A stretch of DNA of 64,000 nt from contig NC_090320.1 of NCBI RefSeq assembly GCF_040869045.1, forward strand, positions 120,661,112-120,725,111. Direction: 5' to 3'. A program made the translations under genes and the position numbers. Below the pieces are notes generated by a model. It was not told where the DNA came from. It made no database searches and saw nothing but the letters and a program-made list of their open reading frames with translations. The stretch is from Eurosta solidaginis (taxonomy: Eukaryota > Arthropoda > Insecta > Diptera > Tephritidae). Of the stretch, positions 1 through 11,528 are shown in pieces (the stretch's first letter is position 1; every line of letters starts with the position of its first letter).

Positions 1-390
1 TTCCAATGCGGCTGCTTCATCGGGCGTTAAACATTTTGTAAATTTTTTATCAGCCATTAATTTTCTAATATCAGGTCCGAAAAATATTCCTTCTTTGATT
101 TTTGCATATGACAATTTAGGAAACATTTTGACTAAGTACTGAAAAGCCGGTCCTTCACGGTTTAATGCTTTGAGGAAGTTCTTTATAAGGCCTAGCTTAA
201 TGTGAAGAGGTGGCAGGAAAATATCTTGTGGATTTACAAATGGTTCAGCGGAGGCGTTTTGCTATCCAGGCTCATATTGAGTACGACTTTGACATTCCTT
301 TCTCACAAAATGATGTTCAATTGCGCGGCTATCCCACAAGCATAAAAAACAACAAAAACACTTTGAATCAACTTTGCAACACTGTCTGCA
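1..390 (-). pseudogene. Fragment of an uncharacterised arthropod repeat-family ORF (family X)
   Basis: Reading the minus strand gives a continuous protein-like stretch that opens with a Cys-rich segment (CFCCFLCLWDSRA), passes through LPPLHIKLGLIKNFLKAL and runs off the window edge near LTPDEAAALE. I recognise this pattern from a protein family that occurs in many near-identical copies in arthropod and other invertebrate genomes and behaves like a mobile or recently mobile gene; I do not know its function. One in-frame TAG (262-264) breaks the frame, so this copy is dead. The right end stops near 390 without an obvious start, and the neighbour to the right is a hAT relic. Confidence is in the family resemblance from memory, not in any role. 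Confidence 0.5.
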
Positions 391-559
391 TTTTTATTTG
401 CTCTAATCACTTATGTTATTTTACAGTTACAGTTGAAATGACTTAACAAGCAGTGAAATTATTTAGAAAATGCTATAACAGCACAATGGTGCTATCATGC
501 GAGAACTCGGAAACTAAAATCAATCTTAAAACCCTGAATGCAGATTCGAATTCAGCATA

Positions 560-1470
560 TCAAATATAGTTAAGAATCGTTCTTATCTGCTCAGATCCAA
601 AAGTTGACCTGAATTTGTAAACTTGTGTGGTTGTTGTCAATTGTGCATTGGCTCCAGATTTCTTTAAATACCTGACGACATGTGGGCATTTTTCTTTCAT
701 TTCGCTAATATCGGCTGACTCGTTAAGAGATTTTTCCACGATGTTGTGCAATAAATGGGTAATACAAAATATGTGGTTGTGATGTTGGAAAGCGGCTTTC
801 ATGTTAGTTCCTCTATCCGTAACAATAATGGTTTTATCCAAGGAGCAATCAAATTCATCCAGAGTTTCCGTTACTTTTTGCAGAATTATTTGATCTATTG
901 AGAAAAAGTTTGTGAAAAAACAATCAGGGTAGTAAGCAGGGTATTCAAATCGGCAATTCTTACTGGTACAGGGCTCGGAGTCCATGGACTTAAAAGCAAG
1001 CAATTTTGTGACTAACTTTGCATTTGTATCATCGCAGGCAAATTTTTACAGCTTGTCTATGTTTCTGGATACAGTGGTAGGGTGTGGTAGCAATTTTTCG
1101 ACGTCTACATTTGGCCCATACTTGGCTCCTATTGACAATATTAGCTCTGTGCATTCCTGCAGGCCTTCATTTTCGACAACGAATCGATCAGCAATTTTTT
1201 ACAACCCATCCTGTAACAGATCGGACAACGTCCTTTCTTGTTTCTTTCGGGGCCTATTGTCAACTCAATCTGTAAAAGTTTTGTAACACTTGTGTTTGAC
1301 TAAATTCGATGTGCTCTTTGTAAAGGTTAAAACGCTACTGCAGTTTTTGCAAGATACTTTGACGAAAATATCCCAAACTTTGCTCTTTTCGGCATTTAAA
1401 ATGATTTTATGATCCCCATTGACTATTTTTTCTTTTATTTTGGCAAATTGGCGATTTTTTACAGACGGCT
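560..1470 (-). pseudogene. hAT transposase fragment with BED zinc finger
   Basis: Minus-strand coding relic of a cut-and-paste transposase. The N-terminal part (about 1440-1285) encodes a BED-type finger: VWDIFVKVSCKNC, then a H-K-C group. It is followed by a dimerisation/linker segment containing LLPHPTTVSRN, typical of hobo/Hermes-like hATs, and by the start of the RNase-H-like catalytic domain with IVTDRGTNMKAAF (the D of the second catalytic motif) and CITHLLHNIVEKSL. An open stretch of 147 codons covers 560-1003. Upstream, one frameshift (about 1190-1215) and one TAA (about 1050) break the frame. The C-terminal third, including the catalytic Glu and the hAT dimerisation domain, is missing. 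I found no TIR or target duplication. Inactive. Confidence 0.7.
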
Positions 1471-2392
1471 GATATTAATTGGTCCATGATATATGTATAT
1501 ATTTGTGCACTAAATATTAAAAGGCATCAGAAAATGTATTATGGTTTAGTTGGTGATACTTCAATGCAGTTATCCCTTGTTTTGATCTTTCTTCAGTTAA
1601 TTTCTCTATTTACATATATAGTTCTATTCCGCGCTTTATTTCAAAGCGTATGTACATGTATTCTTAATATAATGAAGTGCGTTTAATTTTATAAATAGTT
1701 AAAGAAATAGATAATGACTTATTTCTACAATACAATATGTATATACATAAATATATCCTAACCCATTTTTTAAGGCCATAATCGATGGCCTTCAGGCAGG
1801 CAAGTGTCTATCATCATACAAGTGTATGTATGCTGATTAGGATGCACAACATACATGTTTCAGGATCGTTAATTATGGGAAATCCCCACATAAATTGAGA
1901 ACGCCTACCATTGTTTTGTATAGCGGATTTTCATTGTCTAATGAAAATAGTTTTATGTATGTATGTATGTGTATTCATTTCAGGGAAATAAGGTTTTACC
2001 AAATAATCAATTACCTTCAGCTTAGAATAATTCTATACAGACATCATACAACTTGATGGTGATTGGGGTTAACAGCGCAATATATATTATCAAGTCTTGT
2101 TAATTTTTGAAATTTTTGTATGAAAGGCGGGAAACATTGCAAATTTCTCCTGCATGGTTGATTGGTAAACGTTTATTAGCTCTTAAGAAAAGATATTTAG
2201 TATTTTTATTTCTTATTAAAAAATTTTGTATTCTCCACTTAAAATCCCCCATATTTTTTTACATTTTTCATAGCGAAAGCAAGTAGGTACTTAGTACTCA
2301 TAGTATATTCAGTGGTACAACTTGTACAACGTTTATCTCATTGTGCTTCTCGATGAAACATGTGTCTGTATGAATTTCTTTGGTAATGATAT
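1471..2392. other. AT-rich non-coding stretch
   Basis: No gene seen. Contains short (TGTA)n runs near 1960 and a short palindromic GGCCATAATCGATGGCC near 1773. Ends at the left LTR of gypsy-1. Confidence 0.5.
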
Positions 2393-2943
2393 TGTTACGA
2401 ATATTAGCAAAACTAAGGGGTGCTGCTATCTCTAAGCCGAGGCTAAGCACTGACGTGAATTCACATCAATAATTAAATCATTATGCATCTACATAAACGA
2501 ATCAATAATTGCGTCTACACATATGTACGTATACGAGCAGCGGAGAACCAATGCACAAACACATGCATATATCTTGTCACAAGAGAGGGCAATAATTTGT
2601 GCAAGTATTACTCAAATAAGAAGTTATAAACGTAGTTTTGGATGGCGATTTTGTAGCTGAAACAAACTAGTAAGCTCTGGAATAGAAAAGCCTGGAAGTA
2701 TGCAATGAGAAATCAAAAAGTATAAAAGGCGCGACAGTAGAGGCGAAGAGGAGTTTCATTTGAGCTATCAATCAGTTTGGTTACTAAGCAAGCTATTCGT
2801 TGCAAAGTTTGAGTGTTATTGTGAAGTACTTTAATAAAGGCCATTTTGCATTATTAAATATTCGAGTTATTTATTCAACTGTTTAGTGATTCGAACTCAG
2901 CAGAAGATTGCAAATAAGGGGAATTGCAAGTAAATTCCTTACA
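2393..2943 (+). repeat. 5' LTR of gypsy-1
   Basis: 551 bp, TG...CA ends, near-identical to 8354-8907. A TATAAAAGG promoter-like motif lies near 2720 and an AATAAAGG polyadenylation-like signal near 2830, in the order expected for U3-R-U5. Confidence 0.9.
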
Positions 2944-2945
2944 AT

Positions 2946-2961
2946 TGGTGTCAGATGAGAA
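2946..2961 (+). other. Primer-binding site of gypsy-1
   Basis: Two bases after the LTR the sequence reads TGGTGTCAGATGAGAA. The TGG start fits a tRNA 3' CCA end; the first ten bases resemble the tRNA-Leu type site I recall for mdg3/micropia-like elements. The tRNA assignment is inference. Confidence 0.55.
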
Positions 2962-3002
2962 ATTGTTGAATAAATTCCGAAGATTGGGAATACAACTTGG
3001 AC

Positions 3003-4387
3003 ATGGCAAAGTTCAGTGAATTGAAGATCCAGCAACTGAAAAAGGAGTTGGAGAACCGTGGATTAAATACAACCGGCAATAAGATGGAACTTCAAGCACG
3101 GCTACGAGAGGTAATGGAGTCGCAAGGAATTGATGTGGACGAGTTTGTCTTTTATCCTGATGGGGACGAAACAACAACAAAAATTGAAGAGAAAAACGAA
3201 ACACCGCAGACAGTTACGAGCACACACTTGAACATGATATTGGCTGCAATAACTGCTCAAACATCGACAGTGGCATCTCAGCTGGAATCGCAGGAGACAC
3301 GCATAACATCGAAGATTGAAGCACAGGAAACACAAATTTCTACACAGCTCGAAGAACAGAAGACATATATGGCATCCCAACTGGAGGAGCAGAAGACCTA
3401 TATGGCATCCCAACTGAAGTCGCAAGAGACACGTATAACATCTAAGATGGAAGAACAACAGGAGCGCTTATTATTGCAGGTGGCGCAAATGTCATCGCAG
3501 TTGGAAACAAAGGTAACATCAAAGCTGGAAGCACAGGATACAAAAATTGTGCAGCTCGAGGACAAAATTGGTGCTGATATAGAAGCTTTGAGAGGTCGTA
3601 TACAGGAGTTGCAATTAAATCGCCCAACAGTTTCACCGAGTAATCCAAAGGTAAAGACACCATCCTTTGACGGTTCTGTTCCTTTCCAGGTCTTTAAGCT
3701 ACAGTTTGAGAAGACCGCTACAGTGAACAACTGGAATGCTGAAGATAAAGTTGCTTCACTCTTTGTAGCATTGAAAGGACCAGCTGCCGAAATCTTACAG
3801 ACTATTCCAGAGGACGAACGGAACAGCTATGAAGCATTGATGGCCGCTGTCGAGAGACGTTATGGAAGCGAGCATAGAAAACAGATATTCCAAATTGATT
3901 TGCAAAACCGTCACCAAAGAGCGAATGAGACTTTGCAGGAGTTTGCCTCGGATGTTGAAAGGTTGGCACATTTGAAAATGCGGACGCACCCGTGGAGTAC
4001 ACCGAGAAGGTAAAAACCCAGAGTTTTATAAATGGCATACGGGACGTAGAAACGAAGCGAGCGAAATATGCAAACCCAAAACCTACATTCGCAGAAACGG
4101 TATCCCATGCACTGACTCAAGAAACAGCGTCACTTTTGGGTAAGCCAGCGTAAAAAGCTTATCGCGTGGAAGTGGAAAGGCTAGACTGGGTAGACGCAAT
4201 TTTGGAAGCATTGAAGGGTACGCAGCAGAAGAATAATGATGCAGTCAAATGTTTTATGTGTGGAAAGCCAGGGCATATTGCGCGTTATTGCAACACCAAC
4301 CTTAACAGTTCCAATAATGTTGGTGGCCGTAAACGCAGAGCAGAAGGAGATGTGCAAATCTCCAAGACCACTCAATCGTTAAACTAA
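3003..4387 (+). pseudogene. gag of gypsy-1 (SAP domain, coiled coil, zinc knuckle)
   Basis: Structural polyprotein relic. The ATG at 3003 (MAKFSELKIQQLKKELENRG) opens a SAP-like DNA-binding motif (about residues 3-40), unusual but known at the N-terminus of some insect gag proteins. A repetitive Glu/Gln-rich coiled coil follows (SQLE..ETRITSKIEAQ-type repeats, 3260-3570), then the capsid-like domain (KTPSFDGSVPFQVFKLQFE). One frameshift lies near 3977 and a TAA at 4151; the frame then resumes and reaches a CCHC knuckle, CFMCGKPGHIARYC, at about 4250-4291. The original protein would have been about 460 aa. It is followed closely by the protease frame. Confidence 0.85.
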
Positions 4388-4391
4388 ATCA

Positions 4392-4857
4392 AGTCAGCCG
4401 CAAGGGGCGGCAGCTGGCTCCCGCAATTGAATGCCCCATAATCTCTATCTCGCAGATTGGAAGAAGATCGAGCAATCTTACTGTTGGAGGACATGTGGAT
4501 GGAAAGGAACGTTTACTGACTGTAGATACCGGTGCATCCCATTCCATCATTCGATCAGATTTAGTCAACAAAAAGATAAGACCATTGCTTGGAGCAAGAT
4601 TGCGTACATGCACGGGAGAGGACACCCAGGTAATTGGAGAAGTAGAATGTGAAGTAGCAATTGGGAACGTCACGGTATTACACAATTTTATAGTGGCAGG
4701 TATTGTTGATGAAATCTTAATTGGAGTGGACTTCTTAATCCACCAAGGCATCAAAATCGATATGCAAAGCAAGACGTTGCGATATAAGAACATGAATGTG
4801 CAACTTAATTTCGGCTACGAGAGAGGCTACAGCAGTAAACGAGTGCTGGTGGAATAG
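4392..4857 (+). pseudogene. Retroviral-type aspartic protease of gypsy-1
   Basis: Contains the catalytic motif VDTGASHSII (about 4521-4550) and the downstream flap/second-loop signature EILIGVDFLIHQG (4710-4750), the expected order for a gypsy protease. The frame is open from the TGTTGG region at 4478 to a TAG at 4857. It lies directly after gag and before RT. The stop before RT and the stops on both sides make it a broken piece of a former pol polyprotein. Confidence 0.8.
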
Positions 4858-4860
4858 AGT

Positions 4861-6022
4861 CAGCAAATACCACCAAAATCAGAAGCAGTAATCTGGGCAA
4901 AGGTTGATGGAGATTGTGGGACAAACAAATTGTGGGTTGTCGAAGCAGCAAACATATCAGCACCGAACATACTTGTAGGAAAAACCCTGGCTATGACAAA
5001 CCAAGATGGACGTATTCCGGTAAGAGTACTCAATGAGTTCAAGTCACCACTAAAACTGACCAAAGGAGCTATTTTGGGAAGATGCCAAGAGGCTGAAGTA
5101 ATTATTAACTGTGAACAGCTCCAGGAACACGTTTCATCTAGTAATACTGATCTTTAAAATGACATCACGGCATGGACGGAGGGGCTAGAGGAAGATTATC
5201 GGAGTAAGGCAAAGCAACTGCTCCTAAAGTACGCAAACATATTTGACCAGGATGGTTCCAAACCAGGCCGCACCAACGTTGTGAAACATCAAATTGACAC
5301 TGGAGACGCGAGGCCGATACGTCAAGCCCCACGTAGTGTTCCGCTGGCGAAGCGGGAAGTTGTAAGTCAAATAAGAAATGAGCGACAGCGGCGTCGTCGA
5401 ACCATCAGCTAGTCCCCGGAGCTCACCGGTAGAACTTGTAAAGAAGAAGGATAAAAAAATTAGACTTTGCGTGGACTATCGCAAGTTGAAAGACTTCACG
5501 AAAAAGGATTGCTACCCATTGCCAAGAATTGACAACACTCCCGACTCGCTATCTGGTACAAACTGGTTTTCCACACGGGACTTAAAAAGTGGCTACTGGC
5601 AAGTGGAAGTGATGGAGGAAGACAAGGAGAAAACAGCCATCAGTGTCGGAGATGGTCTTTGGCAATTTACAGTAATGCCCTTTGGACTATGTAATGCACC
5701 AGCTACTTTCGAGAGACTCATGGATCAGGTATTGAAAGGACTACATTGGTAAACATGCTTGGTATACCTGGACGACATCATCGTATTGGGCAAGAACTTT
5801 GATGAGCATCTTAAAAACTTAGATGAAGTTTTCCAGAGAATAGCTGGCGCTGGTCTGAAGTTAAGTCCCAAAAAGCGTGCGCTGTTTAAAAAGGAAGTAA
5901 AAATATTTGGGTCACAAGGTAACGACAGAAGGTATCCGTACAGCGAGTGAAAAGATAGAGGCAGTAAAGGATTGGCCAAGACCACAGAATCTGCATGAAT
6001 TGAGAAGTTTCCTTGGGCTGTG
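4861..6022 (+). pseudogene. Reverse transcriptase of gypsy-1
   Basis: Polymerase domain of pol, now in four frames. Visible motifs in order: KHQIDTGDARPIRQAPR (5287), LRSSPVELVKKKD then RLCVDYRKLKDFTKKDCYPLPRID (5460-5530), FSTRDLKSGYWQV, the MPFGLCNAPATFERLMDQVL block (5678-5730), the catalytic YLDDIIVLGKNFDEHLKNL (5764-5815) and the thumb/connection segment up to RSFLGLC (6003-6022). Breaks: TAA near 5157, a frame change near 5375, TAA at 5750 and a frameshift near 5915. After RSFLGLC the sequence jumps into an unrelated element, so the RNase H domain is absent. Confidence 0.85.
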
Positions 6023-7587
6023 CTACAACACGACCCCATCGACAGTACACGGTTATTGCCCTTACGAGCTTATATTTGCGAAAAATCCCCCGATGTTTGA
6101 ATTCTTAAACGAGAATAAAATAAGCCCATTATATAATCACGAAGCATATGATAAGGAAATTAAATATAGACTTCAAATAGCACAACAAAGAGCTAGAAAA
6201 TTAGTGGAAGAAGCTAAGGAAAAATAAAAAGTTAATTATGATAAAAGTAGCACCAGTAAGGAAATAAAATTAGGAGATTTAGTGTTAGTAAGAGAAGAAG
6301 CTAGCCATAAGCTAGACCATAGATATAATGGACGGTATAAGGTAAAAAATTGACAAAAATAACATTTAAAAGATACGAAACATTTTTCTTTACACCCACT
6401 GTACCTTCCACTCATCCATTAATAGAACTACTATCAATACATAGCTACCCCGCTCTTCCATCAGCAACCCCTCTATTGTCTACACAGTTTATTACAGATT
6501 TACCTTATTATGAATGAAAAAAGAAAAATGTCAAGTGAAAAAAAAAATCTTTTTCACCTTGAAGAATATGCGAAATTAATTTAATAATATAAAATAAATA
6601 CAATCATTTATTGCCTAGGTCTAATAAGGTCATATTTTTACATATTAGGAAAATACTTCACTTTAACCACAATAGATTAGAAAATATTAATAGGAAAATA
6701 GTTTGCATAATTTACTAAAATGAGTGCACACATTTAAAATGCGGCTATAAAATAAATACAATAAATAAAATAAGTAAAATAAGTAAAATAATTGTTAAAC
6801 TTAAAAATTTTTACACATAAAATAATCGTTAAACCTAAGATTTTGGAAAAAGCGATTTGTACAAAAAAAAAAAAAAAAAATAAAAAATATGCTTAAAATG
6901 TAAACAATAAAAGTATCAAGGTCAGAAAATCAGAAACAAAGTACAAACCTCTTTCACTACAATATCAAGTTACAGTAAAATACCAAAATCATTGAAAATG
7001 CGACAAAGAGTCTTATACAATTGTTCACAAAACAATTATATAACCCTCTTTTTCTAAGGCGGATGGTGTAGCATTATACGTCATACCCACCTATGCAATA
7101 CATTTGCGGCATTACGCATCATGAACTTCTATGCCAATACATTTTAGTAATAGCATAATCATATTACAATATTATACAAAATAACACAGCGGTTAGCTAA
7201 CATCAATGGAATGCCGGATATGAAACCCTTGTCAGTACACAGCTAATAAATTCTGCTTATTATTTACATCCAACCAATAATGTGAATTAACCAAATACTC
7301 GCATTTCAAATGAATATCGATCTGCTGACTTTGCAAGCATGCATACAAATGTACATGTATGCATAGCATGCATACAAATCTACATGTATGCATAGCATGC
7401 ATACAAATCTACATGTATACAAATCTACATGTATGCATACCCCTACTACAAATGTACATATTTTTAGTTTGTTAGTATAAAGATAATTATGATTGTGTAG
7501 GTTAAGAAATTACCTATAAAAGAGAAAGAATTTCTTTAATAAAATCAATTATTATCAGACCTCCAAAGTCTATACTTCTTTGTATTA
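6023..7587 (+). mobile_element. 3' fragment of a second gypsy-type (17.6/297-like) element inside gypsy-1
   Basis: Directly after the gypsy-1 RT the coding frame changes to YNTTPSTVHGYCPYELIFAK and on to VEEAKEK (6025-6225), then a tail resembling DLVLVREEASHKLD (6270-6310). This is the C-terminal end of an integrase from a different, 17.6/297/gypsy-like lineage. A ~60-codon ORF tail (6358-6516) in the position of an env C-terminus follows, then about 1 kb of AT-rich sequence that carries a poly-A tract (6860), a minisatellite and, near its right end, TATAAA and AATAAA motifs (7515-7545) suggesting a 3' LTR. gypsy-1 integrase resumes at about 7588. The 5' half of this guest is absent, so a deletion must have joined the two elements. 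Confidence 0.65.
7335..7440 (+). repeat. ~29 bp minisatellite
   Basis: About 3.5 tandem copies of GCATGCATACAAATCTACAT-type units, each partly palindromic (ATGCATAGCATGCAT). Lies in the presumed LTR region of the guest element. Confidence 0.8.
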
Positions 7588-8342
7588 ATTTGAACGTTTC
7601 AGTAGCAGAAGTGGTTCAAAACGAATGGGTTGCAAGGTATGGTGTACCAATGGAGTTACATTCTGACCAAGGTAGGAATTTTGAATCAGCTGTGTTCCAA
7701 GAAATGTGCAAGAAGTTGGGCAATCGAAAAACACGGACAACTGCATTGCATCCTCAGTCTAATGGTATGGTGGAACGTTTCAATAGAACATTGGAGGAGC
7801 ATTTAAGGAAAGTAGTAGGCAAGTACCATAAGGACTGGGATACACACATATCATTATTCTTGATGGCCTACCGATCGGCAGTACATGACACAACGGGCCA
7901 AACTCCCGTAAAGGTAATTTTTGGCAATGACCTTCGACTGCCAGCTGATTAGAAGTAAGGGATAGATGCCGATGCGGAGAGGAATGTCAAGAAATCCACT
8001 AGTGTCTTGGAAGAAGAGCTTAGAGAGATACACGATTTGGTAAGGCAACGACCAAAGATTATGAGTGACAAGATGAAAGCGAGGTACGATAAAGCAATTA
8101 ATTCGGAAGGGTTTCAAGAAGGAGATTTGGTGCTGCTATACAACCCACAACGAAAAAAAGGTTTACCCCCGAAATTGCAGTGTAACTGGGAAGGCCCATA
8201 CAAAGTTGTAAAACGGATCAAAGATGTAGTGTACCGCATACAAACCACTACCAAACCACGAACCAAAATGAAAGTGGTTTATTTGGAGAGGTTACCAACG
8301 TTTAGATCGAGAGATTTGTCTGATCGGGACGATCAGACTTAG
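7588..8342 (+). pseudogene. Integrase core and C-terminal domain of gypsy-1
   Basis: Encodes the second half of the DDE core: RYGVPMELHSDQGRNFESAV with the second catalytic Asp, then TTALHPQSNGMVERFNRTL with the catalytic Glu (36 residues after the Asp, close to D-35-E), YRSAVHDTTGQTP, and after two in-frame stops (7948-7950, 7954-7956) a GPY/F-type tail: FQEGDLVLLYNPQRKKG ... LQCNWEGPYKVVKRI. It ends in TAG at 8340, followed at once by the purine-rich AGGTGGAGGGCAG and the 3' LTR. The HHCC zinc domain and first Asp were lost with the 6023-7587 replacement. Confidence 0.85.
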
Positions 8343-8353
8343 GTGGAGGGCAG

Positions 8354-8907
8354 TGTTACGAATATTAGCAAAACTAAGGGGTGTATCTCTAAGCCGATGC
8401 TAAGCAGTGACGTGAATTCACATCAATAATTCAATCATTATGTATCTACATAAACGAATCAATAATTGCGTCTCCACATATGTACGTATACGAGCAGCGG
8501 AGAACCAATGCACAAACACATGCATATATCTTATCTGAGTTGTCACAAGAGAGGGCAATAATTTGTGCAAGTATTACTCAAATAAGAAGTTATAAACGTA
8601 GTTGTGGCTGGCGATTTGTAGCTGAAACAAACTAGTAAGTCTGGAATAGAAAAGCCTGGAAGTATGCAATGAGAAATCAAAAAGTATAAAAGGCGCGAAA
8701 GTAGAGGCGAAGAGGAGTTTCATTTGAGCTATCAATCAGCTTGGTTATTAAGCAAGCTATTCGTTGCAAAGTTTGAGTGTTATTGTGAGGTACTTTAATA
8801 AAGGCCATTTTGCATTATTAAATATTGGAGTTATTTATTCAACTGTTTAGTTACTCGAACTCAGCAGAAGATTGCAAATAAGGGGAATTGCAAATAAATT
8901 CGTTACA
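8354..8907 (+). repeat. 3' LTR of gypsy-1
   Basis: Direct copy of 2393-2943, preceded by a polypurine tract (about 8340-8353) and followed by the ATAT target duplication. Confidence 0.9.
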
Positions 8908-10533
8908 ATATGAATGCGCACATATACAACGCAGACAAAAGGCGGGCACATACAACTTCTCTTTGCATACCATTACTCGTACAATACAACTCATTGGCGT
9001 GTAGTACAATGGATACTGAGACAGTATCAGGATGTCTCATTGTACATTCACGTGTGAATGCATTCATGTAGGACTCTACTATCGACCAAGTTTAAATATC
9101 ACCTACACGTTACGTGAATACGTATGCACATATATTCACCAGGTGAGGCTTTGTCCTTCGCAAGAACACTAAAAGTGGTGAAGCAAAAGCTTTCCCAAGA
9201 CAGTGACCGTGTGTGCTACTACCCTAATGTAGTGGATAGTCGAAATAGTCTGAAAACTTAAGCTACGCGGAAAACAACACTTAACATCTTTCAACTTGAA
9301 ATCGGTCGACTTTCATTCTAAAATATCGTTTTGATTTAACAAAGACTATTGAAATCAATGTTGTGAGCACAAACGTCTGCAAGCTTTGGTCTACATTTAA
9401 ACAATTTTGTCCAGAACCCTTGTAAAATTTTAATTATGTAGATGCGCCGAGGATTTACGGCATTTCACCCATAAGTTACGCAATGATATCCACTTAGCCG
9501 AATAGTAACTCCCTAACGTTTCAAGGTGTTTCTCTGATGTAGCTCGGTAGCATAGCGCGACAAAACCACCCGTTAGAAAGTCTTCGGAGAAACACCTAGA
9601 GCTTCTAGGAAAGTGACGTCGACGAAGGTATGAGTTTGAAGTCGCAGTCCTATAGCTTCTGCGCTGGTGGTCGGGATTGCTACCGTTCACACATTGGGAT
9701 TTGTAGCTCTTTAAATAGCCGAAAAATTGGAGGCGCCCTGCGGCACGAGAGTCCTGAGTATTAATAGACCATTAATAGCAACGTTAAGTCGCCTTTATGC
9801 GTGAACGCCAAGGAGCCACAAATGATTTGAAGGAAATTGTGTTCGCGACTATTATTAGGAGTTAACCCCAGGTGAAACAACGCTTTGCACGAGACATACA
9901 GACAAAAGTGTGACCATTTTATGTATCTCTATTTCTTTTTAGCAGACGCAGCAGTACCAATTCCAAAGCCAGGGTTTAGGTCCGTAGCCTCTCTGGAGTA
10001 AGTGAAAGAGGGACAATCCCTCCGCAAGGAGCTACTCCTGAACATTTTTGAACAATCTGCGAGACTTTGAGGCAAAACTCCCGGATCGTTCCGAAATGGC
10101 CAAAACGTTGATTTCTTTAAATACATACAAACAAAGCCTTTCCTAAATGTTATTTTTTTATAATAGAAAACTCAAGCTTTTTAAAGTAAGAACACCGGCG
10201 TACGCCGCACAGTGTGATATATCATCAACCTAGCTGATATAAAGTCACGATTGGAATAAATAATTAATTTTTCTAGCTCTACTCACCAACTAACGCTTTT
10301 GCATGAAAATAAATATATTATTTGTAAACATTTATTATTATTTCACCACTTTTTAAGTTTTCATTGAGCTAAATAAATTTAAATTAAGAAAGGTTATATC
10401 GAAGTTAAAAAAATTCATTAGAGAAAGGTATTATCGTGAAGAAAAGCATATTTTTGTATGTAGTAATAAATAATTGCAATAAACTTAAATAAATGTAATC
10501 AAAATTAAAAAAATCTAAGTCGATAACGTTAAG
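8908..10533. other. No recognised gene
   Basis: 1.6 kb with no recognisable coding or TE domain. The only structure I noted is a 12 bp inverted pair, AGGTGTTTCTC / GAGAAACACCT (about 9524 and 9587), around a 50-base loop. Confidence 0.5.
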
Positions 10534-11116
10534 TTAAATACTGAAACTTGAGTCGAACTCCTCATCTAGGTCTGAGATGTCGGAGCCTTGTTCAAAATTT
10601 GCTTCTGGGTTTGACAATAACTTAAGTACTTCTTTGTCGAATGCCTCAGTTGCCTTAAATTCATTCGAATTTTTTTCTGAAATAGAGTATATTAGGGGAT
10701 AGACGAAAAAAAACAAATATTGAATAAATCTTCCATTGACTATTTACGAGACATCTTTGTTATAATGTTTGCCTGTAGCTCTTAAAATCTCTATTTCTAT
10801 TCTCCAGTGCTTCCTCTTAGAGCTTTCCCTTTGGAAGTAATGCTTTATTAATAATATCTGCCCATGAATCAAAATTTTGTGAATGCTCGATGGCATGTAA
10901 TACCATGGGTACAAATCTACAAACAAATTTGTGGTCAAAATTGTATACTTTCAAAATCCTTCGGACTCAATGGCGAATCCACATGACAATGTTTGAAGTA
11001 TGAAAGCAAATCGCTTAATTAGATTTTCGTCAACTCCCGTTATTTCCGCAACAGCAGTGCGACTATCAACAATTTTCATCTTTTTTCCTAAAGAAATGTA
11101 TGGTTTCGGTTGCGGA
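10534..11116 (-). pseudogene. C-terminal part of an uncharacterised repeat-family protein (family Y)
   Basis: Minus-strand relic. In order: a segment like TGVDENLIKRFAFILQTLSCGF (about 11050-10975), VDLYPWYYMPSSIHKILIHG (10935-10870), INKALLPKGKL-EEALENRNRDFKSYR in another frame (10855-10760), and SMEDLFN with a Ser/Pro-rich end (10745-10700), then an acidic tail ending at 10534. I recognise the 'W..MP.SVHK.LIHG ... LPIGQLSEEA.E.RN' pattern as a protein family repeated in many arthropod genomes, presumably transposon-derived, with no function known to me. At least three frameshifts and stops are present. The N-terminal part of what seems to be the same family lies at 20361-20960, same strand. 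Confidence 0.55.
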
Positions 11117-11257
11117 ACCCTTGTGATACATTTTTAATTTGTCCCTAAAGTCAGGCATTTTTTTGGATGATTGGAAAATTACTTATATTGAATCAGTTCA
11201 CAAGAATGGTAATAAGAGTGATGTTTCAAATTATCGACCAATTTCTAAATTGCCCGT

Positions 11258-11517
11258 TGTAGTTATCCAGTTAAGTAAGATAGAAGTTGGTTTTATTTTA
11301 AATTATTTTATTACCAAAACTAACGTATGATTTCTAACACCACAAAAATAGAATAATTTTCAAACCAGAAAATTTTTGAAAAAACAGCAAAATCAAAACT
11401 GAAAATTCAATATTTTTTTTACATTTACAATAACAAAATTTTTAAGTAATAAATATTAAAGTAGAATAATTATAACTTAGTATAAACAATAAACAAATTG
11501 AATATAAGAACCCTACA
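11258..11517 (-). repeat. 3' LTR of gypsy-2
   Basis: 260 bp copy of 16685-16944. The pol stop and a polypurine tract lie immediately upstream on the minus strand (11518-11531). Confidence 0.93.
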
Positions 11518-11528
11518 GTACTCCCCCT

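Larger units (their letters stand above)
2393..8907 (+). mobile_element. gypsy-1: Ty3/gypsy LTR retrotransposon with internal replacement
   Basis: The element is bounded by two direct LTRs (2393-2943 and 8354-8907) that begin TGTTACGAA and end TTACA. The 4 bp ATAT directly before the left LTR (2389-2392) recurs directly after the right one (8908-8911), as expected for a single gypsy-type insertion. Inside, in order: gag, protease, reverse transcriptase, then a foreign block (6023-7587), then integrase core and C-terminal tail. RNase H and the integrase zinc-binding domain are lost with the foreign block. All ORFs carry stops or frameshifts. The two LTRs differ by several small indels and substitutions, so the insertion is not recent. 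Confidence 0.9.

Noticed and set aside
9520..9600. Hairpin AGGTGTTTCTC/GAGAAACACCT with a tRNA-like TAGCTCGGTAGC
   Set aside because: No box B, no fold of a known RNA class and no second copy seen.
9430..10126. Minus-strand ORFs of 86 and 65 codons
   Set aside because: No motif, no neighbours supporting a gene, and length expected by chance.
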